A stretch of DNA of 64,000 nt, taken from contig BNBX01000003.1 of the NCBI GenBank assembly GCA_014656175.1, forward strand, positions 242,573 to 306,572, given 5' to 3'. This stretch comes from Streptomyces werraensis. Lineage in GTDB: Bacteria; Actinomycetota; Actinomycetes; Streptomycetales; Streptomycetaceae. The notes beneath the pieces are model-generated. The model was not told the origin of the DNA. It searched no databases and saw nothing but the letters and a program-made list of their open reading frames with translations. Position 1 is the first letter of the stretch; each line of letters starts with the position of its first letter. Position numbers and translations under genes: made by a program. Positions 42,810-50,952 of this stretch are shown in pieces.

Positions 42810-43841
42810 TCAGCCGACCGCGCTGCCGTGCAGCGGCGCCGTGTTCTCCCCGGCGCCCTGCCGCATGCCCAGCAGGAACTCCTCCAGCACCTGCGTCGCC
42901 GTGCGCGTCGGACGCCAGCCGAGCTCGACCCGCGCCCGGGTGCAGTCCATCAGCGGCAGCCGCAGCACCGCGTCGAACAGGTGCGGGGAGGCGGGCAGCA
43001 GCCGCAGGCCCCACGCCGCTGCGACCGCCGACCGGGCCGCGGCGCGCGGGAGCCGCACCCGGCGGGTGGCGAACATCTCGCCCAGCAGCTCCACGTCCAC
43101 CGTGGGCTCCGCCGCCAGGTTGTACGGCCCCCGCGCCTGAGCGGACAGCACCGCCAGCCGGTACGCCTGCGCCGCGTCGTCCGTGTGCAGCACCTGCATC
43201 CGCAGGCCCGGGATGTCCGGCAGGAACGGGAGCAGGCCGGGACGGGCCAGCTGCCCCGGCAGATACCGCCCGCCGAAGATGCGGCGCTGCTCGCTCGCCG
43301 ACTCGCGCTTGAAGAGGAACGCCGGACGCATCCGTACCACCCGCAGGGCGGGCCGGTCACGCTCCACGATGTCCAGGGCCCGCTCCAGATACGCCTTCTC
43401 CCGGCAGTACGCGGCGTCCGGCCAGCCGTGCGTCGGCCACGACTCGTCCACCGCGTGATCCTTGGGGCCGGGGGAGTACGCCCCCACCGACGAGGCGTGC
43501 ACCAGCGTCGGCACCTCCGCCCGGGCCACCGCGTCGAACACCCGCATGCTGCCGAGCACGTTGCTGCGCCAGGTGGTCGCCGGGTCGTGCGTGGGCTGGA
43601 ACGCCCAGGCCAGATGGATCACCGCGTCGGCGTCCGCGAACTCCCGCACCAGGTCGAACCGGTCCGAGGCCAGGTCCACCGCCGCCCACTCGGTCTTCGG
43701 CGGCGACCAGTCGGGGATCCGCCGCGCCAGTCCCCGTACGGAAGCCACCTCGGGTTCCTCCGCGAGGGCCCGGACCACGCTGGTCCCGACGTTCCCGGTG
43801 GCGCCCGTGACGACGACCCTGAGTCCCGCTGCGCTGCTCAC
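42810..43841 (-). CDS. NAD-dependent epimerase/dehydratase (extended SDR)
   Basis: 343 residues: Rossmann motif VTGATGNVGTSVVRAL at about 9-24, VIHLAWAF, and a catalytic YCREK (Y-x3-K). The extended SDR fold acts on nucleotide sugars or related alcohols. GTG 43841 is preceded by GGAGGGA; the frame extends further but lacks a site. It is downstream of the structured leader at 44.0 kb, so its expression may depend on that RNA. Confidence 0.85.
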   Translation of the reverse strand: MSSAAGLRVVVTGATGNVGTSVVRALAEEPEVASVRGLARRIPDWSPPKTEWAAVDLASDRFDLVREFADADAVIHLAWAFQPTHDPATTWRSNVLGSMRVFDAVARAEVPTLVHASSVGAYSPGPKDHAVDESWPTHGWPDAAYCREKAYLERALDIVERDRPALRVVRMRPAFLFKRESASEQRRIFGGRYLPGQLARPGLLPFLPDIPGLRMQVLHTDDAAQAYRLAVLSAQARGPYNLAAEPTVDVELLGEMFATRRVRLPRAAARSAVAAAWGLRLLPASPHLFDAVLRLPLMDCTRARVELGWRPTRTATQVLEEFLLGMRQGAGENTAPLHGSAVG

Positions 43842-43958
43842 GTTCCGCTCCCTCCGGCCGTACTGCTTGGCGGAGCGGCCCGGGTACCCCATGCACGGGA
43901 GGGCTCACGCCGGCCGCGGTCGCACGGGGCGCACGAACGCGCGGGGGCACAAGGAAGA

Positions 43959-44107
43959 GCCCCGGCCGCGACGGGGGAATCACGGCCGGGGCGGCAAACG
44001 GTGGGCGCGCATGGCGGTCGCCTCTCGGCGAAAGGCTCCACAGGGCTTCAGCCGAACGATCGTCCCTGTGGGCGGATGATGAGGCCCGGGGACACTGTCC
44101 CATCCGC
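43959..44107 (-). ncRNA. Structured leader RNA ending in a terminator-like hairpin
   Basis: Read on the minus strand, four helices follow each other. GCGGATG (plus 44101-44107) pairs with CATCCGC (44072-44078); inside it is a small GGGAC/GTCCC hairpin. CCACAGGG (44064-44071) pairs with CCCTGTGG (44038-44045) across an 18-nt loop. TCGCC-GAGA-GGCGA (44018-44031) is a GNRA-capped hairpin. GCCCCGGCCG (43983-43992) pairs with CGGCCGGGGC (43959-43968), followed by TCTTCCTT. The CCAC of the second helix could instead extend the first. This looks like an attenuator or riboswitch upstream of the SDR gene; I recognise no known class. Confidence 0.5.
43980..44012 (-). CDS. 10-residue leader peptide ORF (putative)
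   Basis: An ATG at 44012 opens an 11-codon frame, MRAHRLPPRP then TGA, whose end lies in the left arm of the terminator-like hairpin. GAGAGG of the GNRA hairpin could serve as a ribosome site, so ribosomes would open the stem. The layout is that of a peptide-coupled attenuator, though the composition suggests no obvious amino acid signal. Confidence 0.35.
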   Translation of the reverse strand: MRAHRLPPRP

Positions 44108-44122
44108 ACCCACGGTCTGTTC

Positions 44123-44148
44123 AACGGGCAACCGCCTCGCTGTGTTCC
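44123..44148 (-). promoter_or_regulatory. Possible SigE-type (ECF) promoter of the structured leader
   Basis: On the minus strand GGAAC (plus 44144-44148), a 17-bp spacer and CGTT (plus 44123-44126) fit the SigE-like GGAAC-N16/17-CGTT pattern. The expected start lies just before the first helix of the leader. Confidence 0.4.
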
Positions 44149-44197
44149 GCCCGCGGCCCGGTTCCGCGGTGACGTGTGTCACCACGCCGGACGCGGG

Positions 44198-45406
44198 TCA
44201 GCGGCCCCGCGCCCGAGGGTCCAGGTCCGCCCACACGTTCTCCGCCTGGAGCACCAGGGTGCCCAGTACCGCCGTGCGGGCCGCGCCCCGGCCCGCCTCC
44301 TTCGTCAGACCCTCCTGGAGCGTGGTGTGCAGGTCCCGCATCGCCGCGTCGGTCCGCTCGTCCAGCAGCGGGTCACCAGGGTCCTCCTCGCCCAGCAGCC
44401 GGTCCGCCTCCGCGCGGCAGCTGTCCGCGAGCAGCTCCAGCAGCTTCCCGTACGAGTCCAGCACCTCGGGGTCGGGCGTGGCCGGGGAGCGCTCCTCGTC
44501 CGCGGCGACGGCCAGGCTGCGGGTCAGCGCCGTGACATGGCCGGTGATCCGGCCGAGCCGCTCGTCCTCGTCCTCCGGCGGCAGCGCCTCCGTCGGCGCC
44601 CGGTGCAGCTTGCGCAGCATCCCGGACGTCAGCCGCAGGCTCTCCCTGCTCCAGCCGCGCGCCGACCGCAGAGCGTCCAGCCGGTCCTGGAGGCGCTCGG
44701 CCGCGTTCAGCCGGCCGACGGCCGTCTGCGCGTCCCACTCGCCCTCGCGCAGGTCCCCGGCGACGGCGCTCAGCACCTCACCCGCCTCCCTGGCCAGCGC
44801 CGCCAGGTTCTCCCGCACGTCCCGCAGGTGCACCGGCGGCAGGACCAACGCGTTCACCGCGACGCCGATGACCGCGCCGAGCGCCGCCTGCCCCAGCCGG
44901 TGCCCCACCGCCTCCACGCTCACCGTGCCCGACGCGATGGTGAAGACGGCCGTGGTCGCCGCGTAGATGCCCTGGTCGCCGAAGCGCCGCCAGTTCGACA
45001 GCAGCACCAGCACCGGCACCGACAGGACGAGCGCGCCGGTGTTGTCGTCGGTGACCGCCTGCGCGCCCGACGCCACCAGCGCGCCGATGCAGATCGCGGC
45101 GAACTGCCGCGCTCCCGTCACCAGTGAGGCGTACACCGTGGCCTGCACCAGCACCAGCGCGACCCACGGCGCCATCAGCGCCATCGGGTCGCCCAGCCAC
45201 ACCTGCGCCACCAGCCAGGCCAGCAGTGCCGCCAGCGCCGCCTTCAGCGACTGGACCAGCAGGTCCCTCTCCCGCCCGGGCCCGCGGACGGCGGCCCGCG
45301 TCGCCCGGCCCACCGAGTTCGCCTCCCAGCGCACCGCGTCCACGGCCCGGGCCAGCCGCCCCGTCGTCCCCCTGTCGTTCCCTGTCCTGTCGATCACCCG
45401 CGTCAT
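44198..45406 (-). CDS. FUSC-family membrane protein (aromatic acid exporter-like), 2
   Basis: About 402 residues, paralogous to the protein at 37.8 kb. Six hydrophobic segments lie in the first ~170 residues (SLKAALAALLAWLVAQVWLGD, APWVALVLVQATVYASLVTGARQF, LVLSVPVLVLLSN, LGAVIGVAVNALVLPPVHL), then a long helical cytoplasmic domain. The start is ATG 45406 (GTG 45430 also open); the ribosome site is weak. The gene is alone between the HAD gene and the structured leader. The exported substrate is unknown. Confidence 0.82.
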   Translation of the reverse strand: MTRVIDRTGNDRGTTGRLARAVDAVRWEANSVGRATRAAVRGPGRERDLLVQSLKAALAALLAWLVAQVWLGDPMALMAPWVALVLVQATVYASLVTGARQFAAICIGALVASGAQAVTDDNTGALVLSVPVLVLLSNWRRFGDQGIYAATTAVFTIASGTVSVEAVGHRLGQAALGAVIGVAVNALVLPPVHLRDVRENLAALAREAGEVLSAVAGDLREGEWDAQTAVGRLNAAERLQDRLDALRSARGWSRESLRLTSGMLRKLHRAPTEALPPEDEDERLGRITGHVTALTRSLAVAADEERSPATPDPEVLDSYGKLLELLADSCRAEADRLLGEEDPGDPLLDERTDAAMRDLHTTLQEGLTKEAGRGAARTAVLGTLVLQAENVWADLDPRARGR

Positions 45407-45452
45407 GGGCCTGCGGTTTCCCTGTCGCACCGGCGGACAAGCATGCGGAATC

Positions 45453-46109
45453 TCACGCCAGGGGGGAGTCCGCCAGCGACGCCAGCAGGTGCGCCGGGTC
45501 GTCGTACACCGCGACCGCGCCGGCCTCGGTCAGGTCGGCGCGCGGGATGCCGCCGCACAGCAGGCCCACACAGCGCACCCCGGCCCGGGTCCCCGCCCGC
45601 ATGTCCCACACCGTGTCGCCCACGAACACCGCGCTCCCGGCGGGCGCCCCGGCCAGCTCCAGCGCGTGCTCGACGGGCTCGGGCGCGGGCTTTCCCTCGT
45701 CCACGTCGTCGGCGCTCGCCGTCGCGGAGATCGCCCGGTCCGCGTCGATCGCGCGGCGCAGCGCGCCCAGCTCCGCCCCGCCGGCCGAGGTGGCGAGCAC
45801 CACCGTCCAGCCGTCGTCGTGCAGCCGCTCCAGCAGCCGCCCGGCGCCGGGAAGCGCCGGCAGCCGGTCGAAGTACTGCCCGTACAGCGTCTTGTGCGCG
45901 GCGCTCAGCTCCGCGTCGCGGGAGGCGTCCCGGTCCTCGCCGAGGACGTGCGCGACCAGGTCGGCGGAGGGCAGCCCCACGGCCCGGTGGACGGCGTGCA
46001 TGGGCACCTGGTGCCCGGCCTGCCGGAACGCCTCCCACCAGGCCGTGACGTGCAGATGGTTGGTGTCGGCCAGAGTGCCGTCGACGTCGAACACCGCCGC
46101 CCGTGTCAT
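45453..46109 (-). CDS. HAD-superfamily hydrolase (phosphoglycolate phosphatase-like)
   Basis: 218 residues with all four HAD motifs: FDVDGTLAD (7-15, nucleophile Asp), motif II threonine in LATSAGGAE, motif III lysine in EGKPAPEP and motif IV VFVGDTVWDM. The helical cap after motif I is of the beta-phosphoglucomutase/phosphoglycolate class. It probably dephosphorylates a small metabolite. ATG 46109 has GGAAGG upstream and overlaps the PHP-gene stop by 4 bp. Confidence 0.9.
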   Translation of the reverse strand: MTRAAVFDVDGTLADTNHLHVTAWWEAFRQAGHQVPMHAVHRAVGLPSADLVAHVLGEDRDASRDAELSAAHKTLYGQYFDRLPALPGAGRLLERLHDDGWTVVLATSAGGAELGALRRAIDADRAISATASADDVDEGKPAPEPVEHALELAGAPAGSAVFVGDTVWDMRAGTRAGVRCVGLLCGGIPRADLTEAGAVAVYDDPAHLLASLADSPLA

Positions 46110-47191
46110 GAAGGTCCTTCCTCTCCTCGCGGACCGGTACGGGTACCACCGCCGCCGTCCGCCACGCCCGTCGGCGTCCTGCGCTCCCGCGCCCAGGCGA
46201 GCAGCTCCTCCAGCGACCAGGTGGTCACCACCCGCTCGGGCGGCACCCCGCACTCCTCCGCGCGGGCGCACCCGAGGATCTGCCAGTCCAGCTGCCCGGG
46301 CGCGTGCGCGTCGGTGTCCACCGAGAACAGCACCCCCGCGTCCACGGCCCGCCGCAGCAGCCGCCGGGGCGGGTCGAGCCGCTCGGGCCGGCTGTTGATC
46401 TCCACTGCGGTGCCGGTCTCCGCGCACGCCGCGAACACCTCGTCCGCGTCGAACTCCGACTCGGGCCGTCCCCGTCCGCTCAGCAGCCGCCCGGTGCAGT
46501 GCCCGAGGACGTCGGAGTGCGGGTTGCGCACGGCGGCCACCATCCGGCGGGTCATCGACCGGGCGTCCATACGCAGCTTGGAGTGCACGGACACCACGAC
46601 CACGTCCAGCCGCTCCAGCAGCTCGGGCTTCTGGTCGAGGGAACCGTCCTCGAGAATGTCGCACTCGATGCCGGTGAGCAGCCGGAACGGCGCCCACGTC
46701 GCGTTCAGCTCCGCGACCACGTCCAGTTGCTCCCGCAGCCGTTCGGCCGACAGCCCGCGCGCGACCGTCAGCCGGGGGGAGTGGTCCGTCAGCACCGCCC
46801 ACTCGTGACCCAGCCCGGCGGCGGTGCGGCCCATCTCCTCGATCGGGCTGCCCCCGTCCGACCAGTCGGAGTGCAGATGGCAGTCCCCGCGCAACAGCGC
46901 CCGCAGCTCCTCGCCCGCCCGGTCGGCGGGCCGCGCGTCCGCCTCCTCGCGCAGCTTCCGCAGATACCCGGGGACCTGCCCGTCCAGCGCCTCCACCGCC
47001 ACCTGCGCGGTCTTCGGCCCGACGCCCTTGAGCCGTTCCAGCGTCCCGGCGGCCGCCCGCTCGCGCACCTCGTCCGGGCCCAGCTCCGCCAGCGTCCGCG
47101 CCGCGGTGCGGAAGGCACGGACGCGGTAGGTCGGAGCCAGCGAGCGCTCCAGCAGGAAGGCGATGTCCTCCAGCGCCTCGACGGGATCCAT
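46106..47191 (-). CDS. PHP-domain protein with helix-hairpin-helix (PolX-like C-terminal type)
   Basis: 361 residues: an HhH segment LKGVGPKTAQVA (54-65) as in PolX, followed by a PHP phosphoesterase with metal motifs CHLHSDWSDGG (H105, H107), LTDHSP, GIECDI, VSVHSKL and TDAHAPGQLD. There is no polymerase domain, so it may be a stand-alone 3'-5' exonuclease or another metal phosphoesterase. GGAGGTGACC directly precedes ATG 47191. It is coupled to the HAD gene by a 4-bp overlap. Confidence 0.87.
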   Translation of the reverse strand: MDPVEALEDIAFLLERSLAPTYRVRAFRTAARTLAELGPDEVRERAAAGTLERLKGVGPKTAQVAVEALDGQVPGYLRKLREEADARPADRAGEELRALLRGDCHLHSDWSDGGSPIEEMGRTAAGLGHEWAVLTDHSPRLTVARGLSAERLREQLDVVAELNATWAPFRLLTGIECDILEDGSLDQKPELLERLDVVVVSVHSKLRMDARSMTRRMVAAVRNPHSDVLGHCTGRLLSGRGRPESEFDADEVFAACAETGTAVEINSRPERLDPPRRLLRRAVDAGVLFSVDTDAHAPGQLDWQILGCARAEECGVPPERVVTTWSLEELLAWARERRTPTGVADGGGGTRTGPRGEEGPS

Positions 47192-47317
47192 GGTCACCTC
47201 CTCGCTCCAGGGTTCCCCAGGGCGCCCGGGGCCGCACGCCGCGTCAGGGGGAGGTTGGCCCGCGCCGGCACGGGTACTGCGAACCGCACCCCGGACACCG
47301 ACGACGAGGAGGCCCGT

Positions 47318-48127
47318 ATGTCCCTCTCCACCCCCGTCAACGGCAAGGTCGCCGTGATCACCGGCGCGGACTCCGGCATCGGCCGGGCCACCGCCGTACG
47401 GCTCGCCGCCGCCGGCATGGATGTGGGCATCACGTACTTCAGCGACCGTGAGGGCGCGGAGGAGACCGCCGAGGAGGTGCGCGTCCACGGCTGCCGCGCC
47501 GAGGTCGCCCACCTGGACCTGACCGCGCTGCCCGGCGCCGCCGACACCGTGGACGAGCTGTGCGACCGGCTGGGACGTGTCGACGTGCTGGTCAACAACG
47601 CCGGCACCGGCACCATGACGCCGTTCCTCGACCTGGAGCCCGAGAAGGTGCGCGAGGTCCTCGACGTCGACCTGCTCGGCCCGTTCCTGTGCTCGCAGAA
47701 GGCGGCACGGCACATGATCCGGCAGGGCGACGGCGGCCGGATCGTCAACGTGACCTCCGTGCACGAGCACCAGCCGCGGGTGGGTGCCGCCCCGTACTGC
47801 GCGGCCAAGGGCGGCCTCGGGCTGCTCACCCAGGTGATGGCGCTGGAGCTGGCCGAGCACGGCATCACGGTGAACGCCGTCGCCCCCGGCGAGATCGCCA
47901 CCCCCATGACCGGCCAGGAGGACACCGACCCGCACACCGAGAGCCGCCCCGGCATCCCTCTCGGCCGTCCCGGCGACGCCCGGGAGGTCGCCGCGGTGAT
48001 CGCCTTCCTCGCCGGCCCCGACGCCTCGTACGTCACCGGCGCCTCGTGGAGCGTGGACGGCGGGATGCTCCGCATGGGACCGCAGGCCGGGTCGCACCTG
48101 ACGAACCACGACTGGCGGCGCCCCTGA
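47318..48127 (+). CDS. Short-chain dehydrogenase/reductase (classical SDR)
   Basis: 269 residues: cofactor motif TGADSGIGRA (15-24), NNAG (about 90-93), catalytic serine in VNVTSVHEH and YCAAK near 160, and the C-terminal VTGASWSVDGGMLR of the glucose/3-oxoacyl reductase class. GAGGAGG precedes ATG 47318. It reduces or oxidises a small alcohol/carbonyl; the exact substrate is unknown. Divergent from the PHP-HAD pair. Confidence 0.9.
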   Translation: MSLSTPVNGKVAVITGADSGIGRATAVRLAAAGMDVGITYFSDREGAEETAEEVRVHGCRAEVAHLDLTALPGAADTVDELCDRLGRVDVLVNNAGTGTMTPFLDLEPEKVREVLDVDLLGPFLCSQKAARHMIRQGDGGRIVNVTSVHEHQPRVGAAPYCAAKGGLGLLTQVMALELAEHGITVNAVAPGEIATPMTGQEDTDPHTESRPGIPLGRPGDAREVAAVIAFLAGPDASYVTGASWSVDGGMLRMGPQAGSHLTNHDWRRP

Positions 48128-48176
48128 GAGGCGGCGGGCGGTATGCCCGGGAAGCCGTGATCGTGCCGTTTGGGTC

Positions 48177-48182
48177 TACTCT
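48177..48182 (+). promoter_or_regulatory. -10 element TACTCT for a probably leaderless mRNA
   Basis: TACTCT ends 6 nt before ATG 48189, with no ribosome site between them. Confidence 0.5.
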
Positions 48183-48188
48183 CGATGC

Positions 48189-48464
48189 ATGACCGAAAGC
48201 GCGAGTCCGTACATGTCGCAGCCGCGGATCATGGTGCTCGGGGTGCAGCCCGGACCTCCGCCGTTCCGGATCGTGGAGATCGACGGACAGGTCGTCGGCG
48301 AGGCCAGGTCCGTCACCGACGTGCTGCAGGCAGCCGCCGCGTACGGCATCAGGGTGCACGACCTGGACGACCCCGACACGGTCCGCTGGGTGGGCGGGGA
48401 CAAGTTCACCTGGTCCTCGCGCCAGGCCCCCCGGGCCCGCGAGGAGCAGAAGGAGAAGCCCTAG
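48189..48464 (+). CDS. Conserved small hypothetical protein
   Basis: 91 residues. A compact central part (RIMVLGVQPGPPPFRIVEIDGQVVGEA, then VTDVLQAAAAYGIRVHDLDDP) is predicted mixed alpha/beta, with a charged tail EEQKEKP. It resembles a small protein widespread in Streptomyces, without a known role. ATG 48189 is preferred to ATG 48185 (out of frame). Probably a leaderless mRNA. Confidence 0.8.
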   Translation: MTESASPYMSQPRIMVLGVQPGPPPFRIVEIDGQVVGEARSVTDVLQAAAAYGIRVHDLDDPDTVRWVGGDKFTWSSRQAPRAREEQKEKP

Positions 48465-48467
48465 ACA

Positions 48468-48506
48468 GCCGTACGCCTCCGCCCGCGGGGGACGGAGGCG
48501 TACGGC
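48468..48506. terminator. Bidirectional terminator, 14-bp stem
   Basis: Arms 48468-48481 (GCCGTACGCCTCCG) and 48493-48506 are perfectly complementary around an 11-nt loop, in the convergent gap before the VanZ gene. Confidence 0.8.
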
Positions 48507-48522
48507 GCACTGCGGCGCGGGC

Positions 48523-48999
48523 TCACTCCTTCTCGCGGCGCGCGTGCACCGCCCTGCTCATCCGCCGGCCCACGAGCAGGTAACCGAGCAGCGCTCCGGC
48601 GGTGTTGAGGATGACGTCGTCGATGTCGAAGGCGCGGCCGGTGACCAGCGCGCCCTGTGCCACCTCGACCAGCAGCATCACCACGGCCGTCAGGACGAGG
48701 ATCCGCAGGAAGCCCCGGGTGCGTGGCGCGACCACCGGCGCGAGCACCCCGAAGGGCACGCCCAGCAGGATGTTGCCGCCGATCTGTTTGAACGCGTCGC
48801 GCAGCGCCGGCTGGTCCAGGTAGGCCTGCAGGGAGCGGCCCGGGTGCAGGTTGGTGTGCGTCAGGGCCTCCGAGGCGGGGGAGGGCTGCAGCGTGAGCCG
48901 GGCCAGCACCACCGCGAAGACCACCATGAACGCGAAGGCGCACAGGAGCACCAGCAGCCTGACGGGCAGCGGAAGCGGTCGGGGGGCGGCGCGGGCCAT
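48523..48999 (-). CDS. VanZ-like membrane protein
   Basis: 158 residues with four hydrophobic helices and the VanZ core GGNILLGVPFGVLAPV, then ILVLTAVVMLLVEVAQGAL and DIDDVILNTAGALLGYLL. VanZ proteins lie at the membrane and modestly raise teicoplanin tolerance in enterococci; most family members have no known role. Start at ATG 48999, 7 nt after TGGAGG, which excludes the longer frame to 49020. Confidence 0.88.
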   Translation of the reverse strand: MARAAPRPLPLPVRLLVLLCAFAFMVVFAVVLARLTLQPSPASEALTHTNLHPGRSLQAYLDQPALRDAFKQIGGNILLGVPFGVLAPVVAPRTRGFLRILVLTAVVMLLVEVAQGALVTGRAFDIDDVILNTAGALLGYLLVGRRMSRAVHARREKE

Positions 49000-49069
49000 C
49001 GGAAGTCCTCCAGTCGTCAAGGTGCGTGAGTGCTACGGCGGTTACCCCCGGTCGGGCCGCACAGTCCGG

Positions 49070-49732
49070 TCAGCCCGCGAAGGTGATCCGCACCCGCTCG
49101 AACCCAAGGGAGCGCAGCAGGCCCCGGAGCATCTCCCGGGTGTTGGCCTCCGCGCGGGCGGTCAGTTCGCTCTCCTCGGCCGCCTCCCGGATGTGCCGCA
49201 CGGCGAGCTTCTGCACGGCCTGTTCGCTGTTGGGGTTGTCCGAGAACAGATCCCCGAGCCGGTCGAGCAGGCCGCGCTGCTTGGAGACGGCGTAGGAGCG
49301 GTCCACGTCGAGCGCGGGGGTGCCGAGACGGGCGCGGGGCAGCCGCAGGACGGCGGAGGTGCGGTCCTCGTCCACCCGGACGTCGCCCTCCTTCAGCCCG
49401 CCGAGGTCCACGTACGCGTCCACGGTGCCCGCGCCCACGTACAGGGTGCGGCTGCCGCGGACCGCGTCCGGCAGGAACTTGGTGTCCTTCTCCAGGTCCA
49501 CCACGACCTGGAAGTTGCCCGAGGCGGCGTCGTAGCGGCTGATGTCCTGGATGGACTCCAGCAGCGCGGGCCCCGAGCGGTCGCGGGTCTCCGTGCCGAA
49601 CAGGTCCTTCAGGCCCGGCAGTACGCTCAGCCGGATCCCGGCGAACAGCACGGCCAGCACCACCACCGTCGCGCCCAGTGCCTTCACCCAGCCGGGCACG
49701 CGCGCCGTCGGTCGCTTCTGCGGAGTCGTCAT
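49070..49732 (-). CDS. DUF4230-domain membrane-anchored protein
   Basis: 220 residues with one N-terminal membrane helix (WVKALGATVVVLAVLFAGIRL, about 14-34), the rest outside: LLESIQDISRYDAASGNFQVVVD, LYVGAGTVDAYVDLGGL, LPRARLGTPALDVDRSYAV and a helical C-terminus. This is the DUF4230 pattern. The role is unknown. The ATG at 49732 follows GGAGGG; the frame to 49777 adds an unconserved start. Confidence 0.82.
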   Translation of the reverse strand: MTTPQKRPTARVPGWVKALGATVVVLAVLFAGIRLSVLPGLKDLFGTETRDRSGPALLESIQDISRYDAASGNFQVVVDLEKDTKFLPDAVRGSRTLYVGAGTVDAYVDLGGLKEGDVRVDEDRTSAVLRLPRARLGTPALDVDRSYAVSKQRGLLDRLGDLFSDNPNSEQAVQKLAVRHIREAAEESELTARAEANTREMLRGLLRSLGFERVRITFAG

Positions 49733-49859
49733 GGCGACGGCCCTCCTTCCCTCCCGTCCGCATGCCCGCCATCTCACGGAACAGACAGCGGAGTTGGGGG
49801 ACCGAACCCGGCACCGGGTGCACGGAGGGGGCGCACGGGCGGGCGGACCCCGCGGCGGG

Positions 49860-50255
49860 CTACACCGGTCCGGACTTCGACCCGGGCGCGGTCAGCGCCG
49901 AGTCCAGGGAGGGCCACGGAGGCAGCAGCCGGGTCAGCCCGGTGATCCGCAGCATCCGCAGGGTCAGCGGATGGACGCAGACCAACTGCAGCCGCCCGTC
50001 GAAGAGCCGGTGGCGGGCCCGGTGGAGCAGACGCAGCCCGGAGAGGTCGAAGAACGTGATGTGGGTCAGGTCGATGACGACACGGGCGTCCGGATCGGCG
50101 GTCACCAGATCGAGGTGCGGCAGGATCTCCGCGGCGGCCGCGATGTCGATCTCACCGTGGAACTCCAGCACGGTGTGGCCCCGGTCGCGGCGCACGCGCA
50201 GATGCCGCGTCAGCGGCGGGGGTTCGGACCGCACGACGCCATCGCCTCCAGCCAT
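49860..50255 (-). CDS. STAS-domain anti-sigma-factor antagonist
   Basis: 131 residues of the SpoIIAA/RsbV class: VLEFHGEIDIAAAAEILPHL, then VVIDLTHITFFDLSGLRLLHRA with the conserved phosphorylatable serine (DLSGL). When unphosphorylated it would bind an RsbW-type anti-sigma kinase and release a sigma factor. SpoIIE-type phosphatases at 54-61 kb could act on it. Start uncertain: ATG 50255 chosen, with a weak ribosome site; a later GTG near VVRSE is possible. Confidence 0.83.
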   Translation of the reverse strand: MAGGDGVVRSEPPPLTRHLRVRRDRGHTVLEFHGEIDIAAAAEILPHLDLVTADPDARVVIDLTHITFFDLSGLRLLHRARHRLFDGRLQLVCVHPLTLRMLRITGLTRLLPPWPSLDSALTAPGSKSGPV

Positions 50256-50344
50256 CTGGGTGCCCCGGGGAGGGCCGCCGGCCCCAACACCGGCTTCCGG
50301 TACGCAAGTTACTCGCGAACGACTGCATTTGAGCATGTTCGAAT

Positions 50345-50354
50345 GACATATGTC
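50345..50354. promoter_or_regulatory. GACATATGTC palindrome in an AT-rich upstream region
   Basis: A perfect 10-bp palindrome in the unusually AT-rich 214-bp gap between the divergent STAS and VOC genes. It may belong to either promoter. Confidence 0.3.
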
Positions 50355-50469
50355 TTCGTCTTGTGGCCGAGTTTTTCGCCACTTTGATCGATGACTGAAA
50401 GCGGGGAGCGGGGACAGGCGTCACTCAGGCGGGGCCGGACCGCCCCGCATCCGACTCCGCGGAGGAGAC

Positions 50470-50862
50470 ATGGCACTGGTGACCACGGGCGTGGTGGTGC
50501 TCGACTGCGCCGAACCCGAGAAACTCGCCGAGTTCTACAAGGAGTTGCTGGAGGCGGATCACGTCGACGCGAGCGCCAACAGGGTGGAGCTCCGCACCGC
50601 CGAGGGCTTCCGCCTGGCCCTGCGCCGCGACGTGAACGCGACCGCCCCGAGCTGGCCGCGGCCGGAGAACTCCCTCCAGGCGCACCTGGAGTTCGTGGCG
50701 GAGGACCTGGACGGGGTGGAGCGGCGGATCGTGAGTCTGGGCGGCCGCCCGACGGAGAGCGGGGACCCGGCCGGCGCGGCCGAGGAACGCGGGTACGCCG
50801 ACCCGGCGGGACACTCCTTCACCGTGCGGCGGGGTGTGCCGACGGCACCGAAGCAGGGGTGA
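50470..50862 (+). CDS. VOC family protein, second copy type
   Basis: 130 residues with the VOC repeat pattern: VVVLDCAEPEKLAEFYKELL, LQAHLEFVAEDLDGVERRIV and GYADPAGHSFTV. It is of the glyoxalase-like type common in Streptomyces, with unknown substrate. GCGGAGGAGAC directly precedes ATG 50470. Divergent from the STAS gene. It is not a close copy of the VOC protein at 9.5 kb. Confidence 0.83.
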   Translation: MALVTTGVVVLDCAEPEKLAEFYKELLEADHVDASANRVELRTAEGFRLALRRDVNATAPSWPRPENSLQAHLEFVAEDLDGVERRIVSLGGRPTESGDPAGAAEERGYADPAGHSFTVRRGVPTAPKQG

Positions 50863-50871
50863 ACGTGATGT

Positions 50872-50917
50872 CCTCGAACGCCGGAGGGGCCGTATCCGGC
50901 CCGTCCGGCGTTCGAGG
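50872..50917. terminator. Long hairpin between VOC and DUF4235 genes
   Basis: CCTCGAACGCCGGA (50872-50885) and its complement at 50904-50917 form a 14-bp stem, with a further GGGCC/GGCCC pair inside. It lies in the convergent gap. Confidence 0.8.
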
Positions 50918-50920
50918 AGC

Positions 50921-50940
50921 GGGGTCCGGGGCGGAGCCCC
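50921..50940. repeat. Dispersed palindromic repeat, copy 1
   Basis: GGGGTCCGGGGCGGAGCCCC occurs here and, exactly reversed, at 56015-56034. Flanking bases also match (GGCGTTC-AGGAGC). Both copies lie in gaps between convergent genes. Confidence 0.85.
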
Positions 50941-50952
50941 CGGACGCCGGGC

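Noticed and set aside
42214..43140. 308-codon plus-strand frame
   Set aside because: Arg/Pro-rich without conserved motifs, and antisense to the SDR and small acidic gene, which have ribosome sites.
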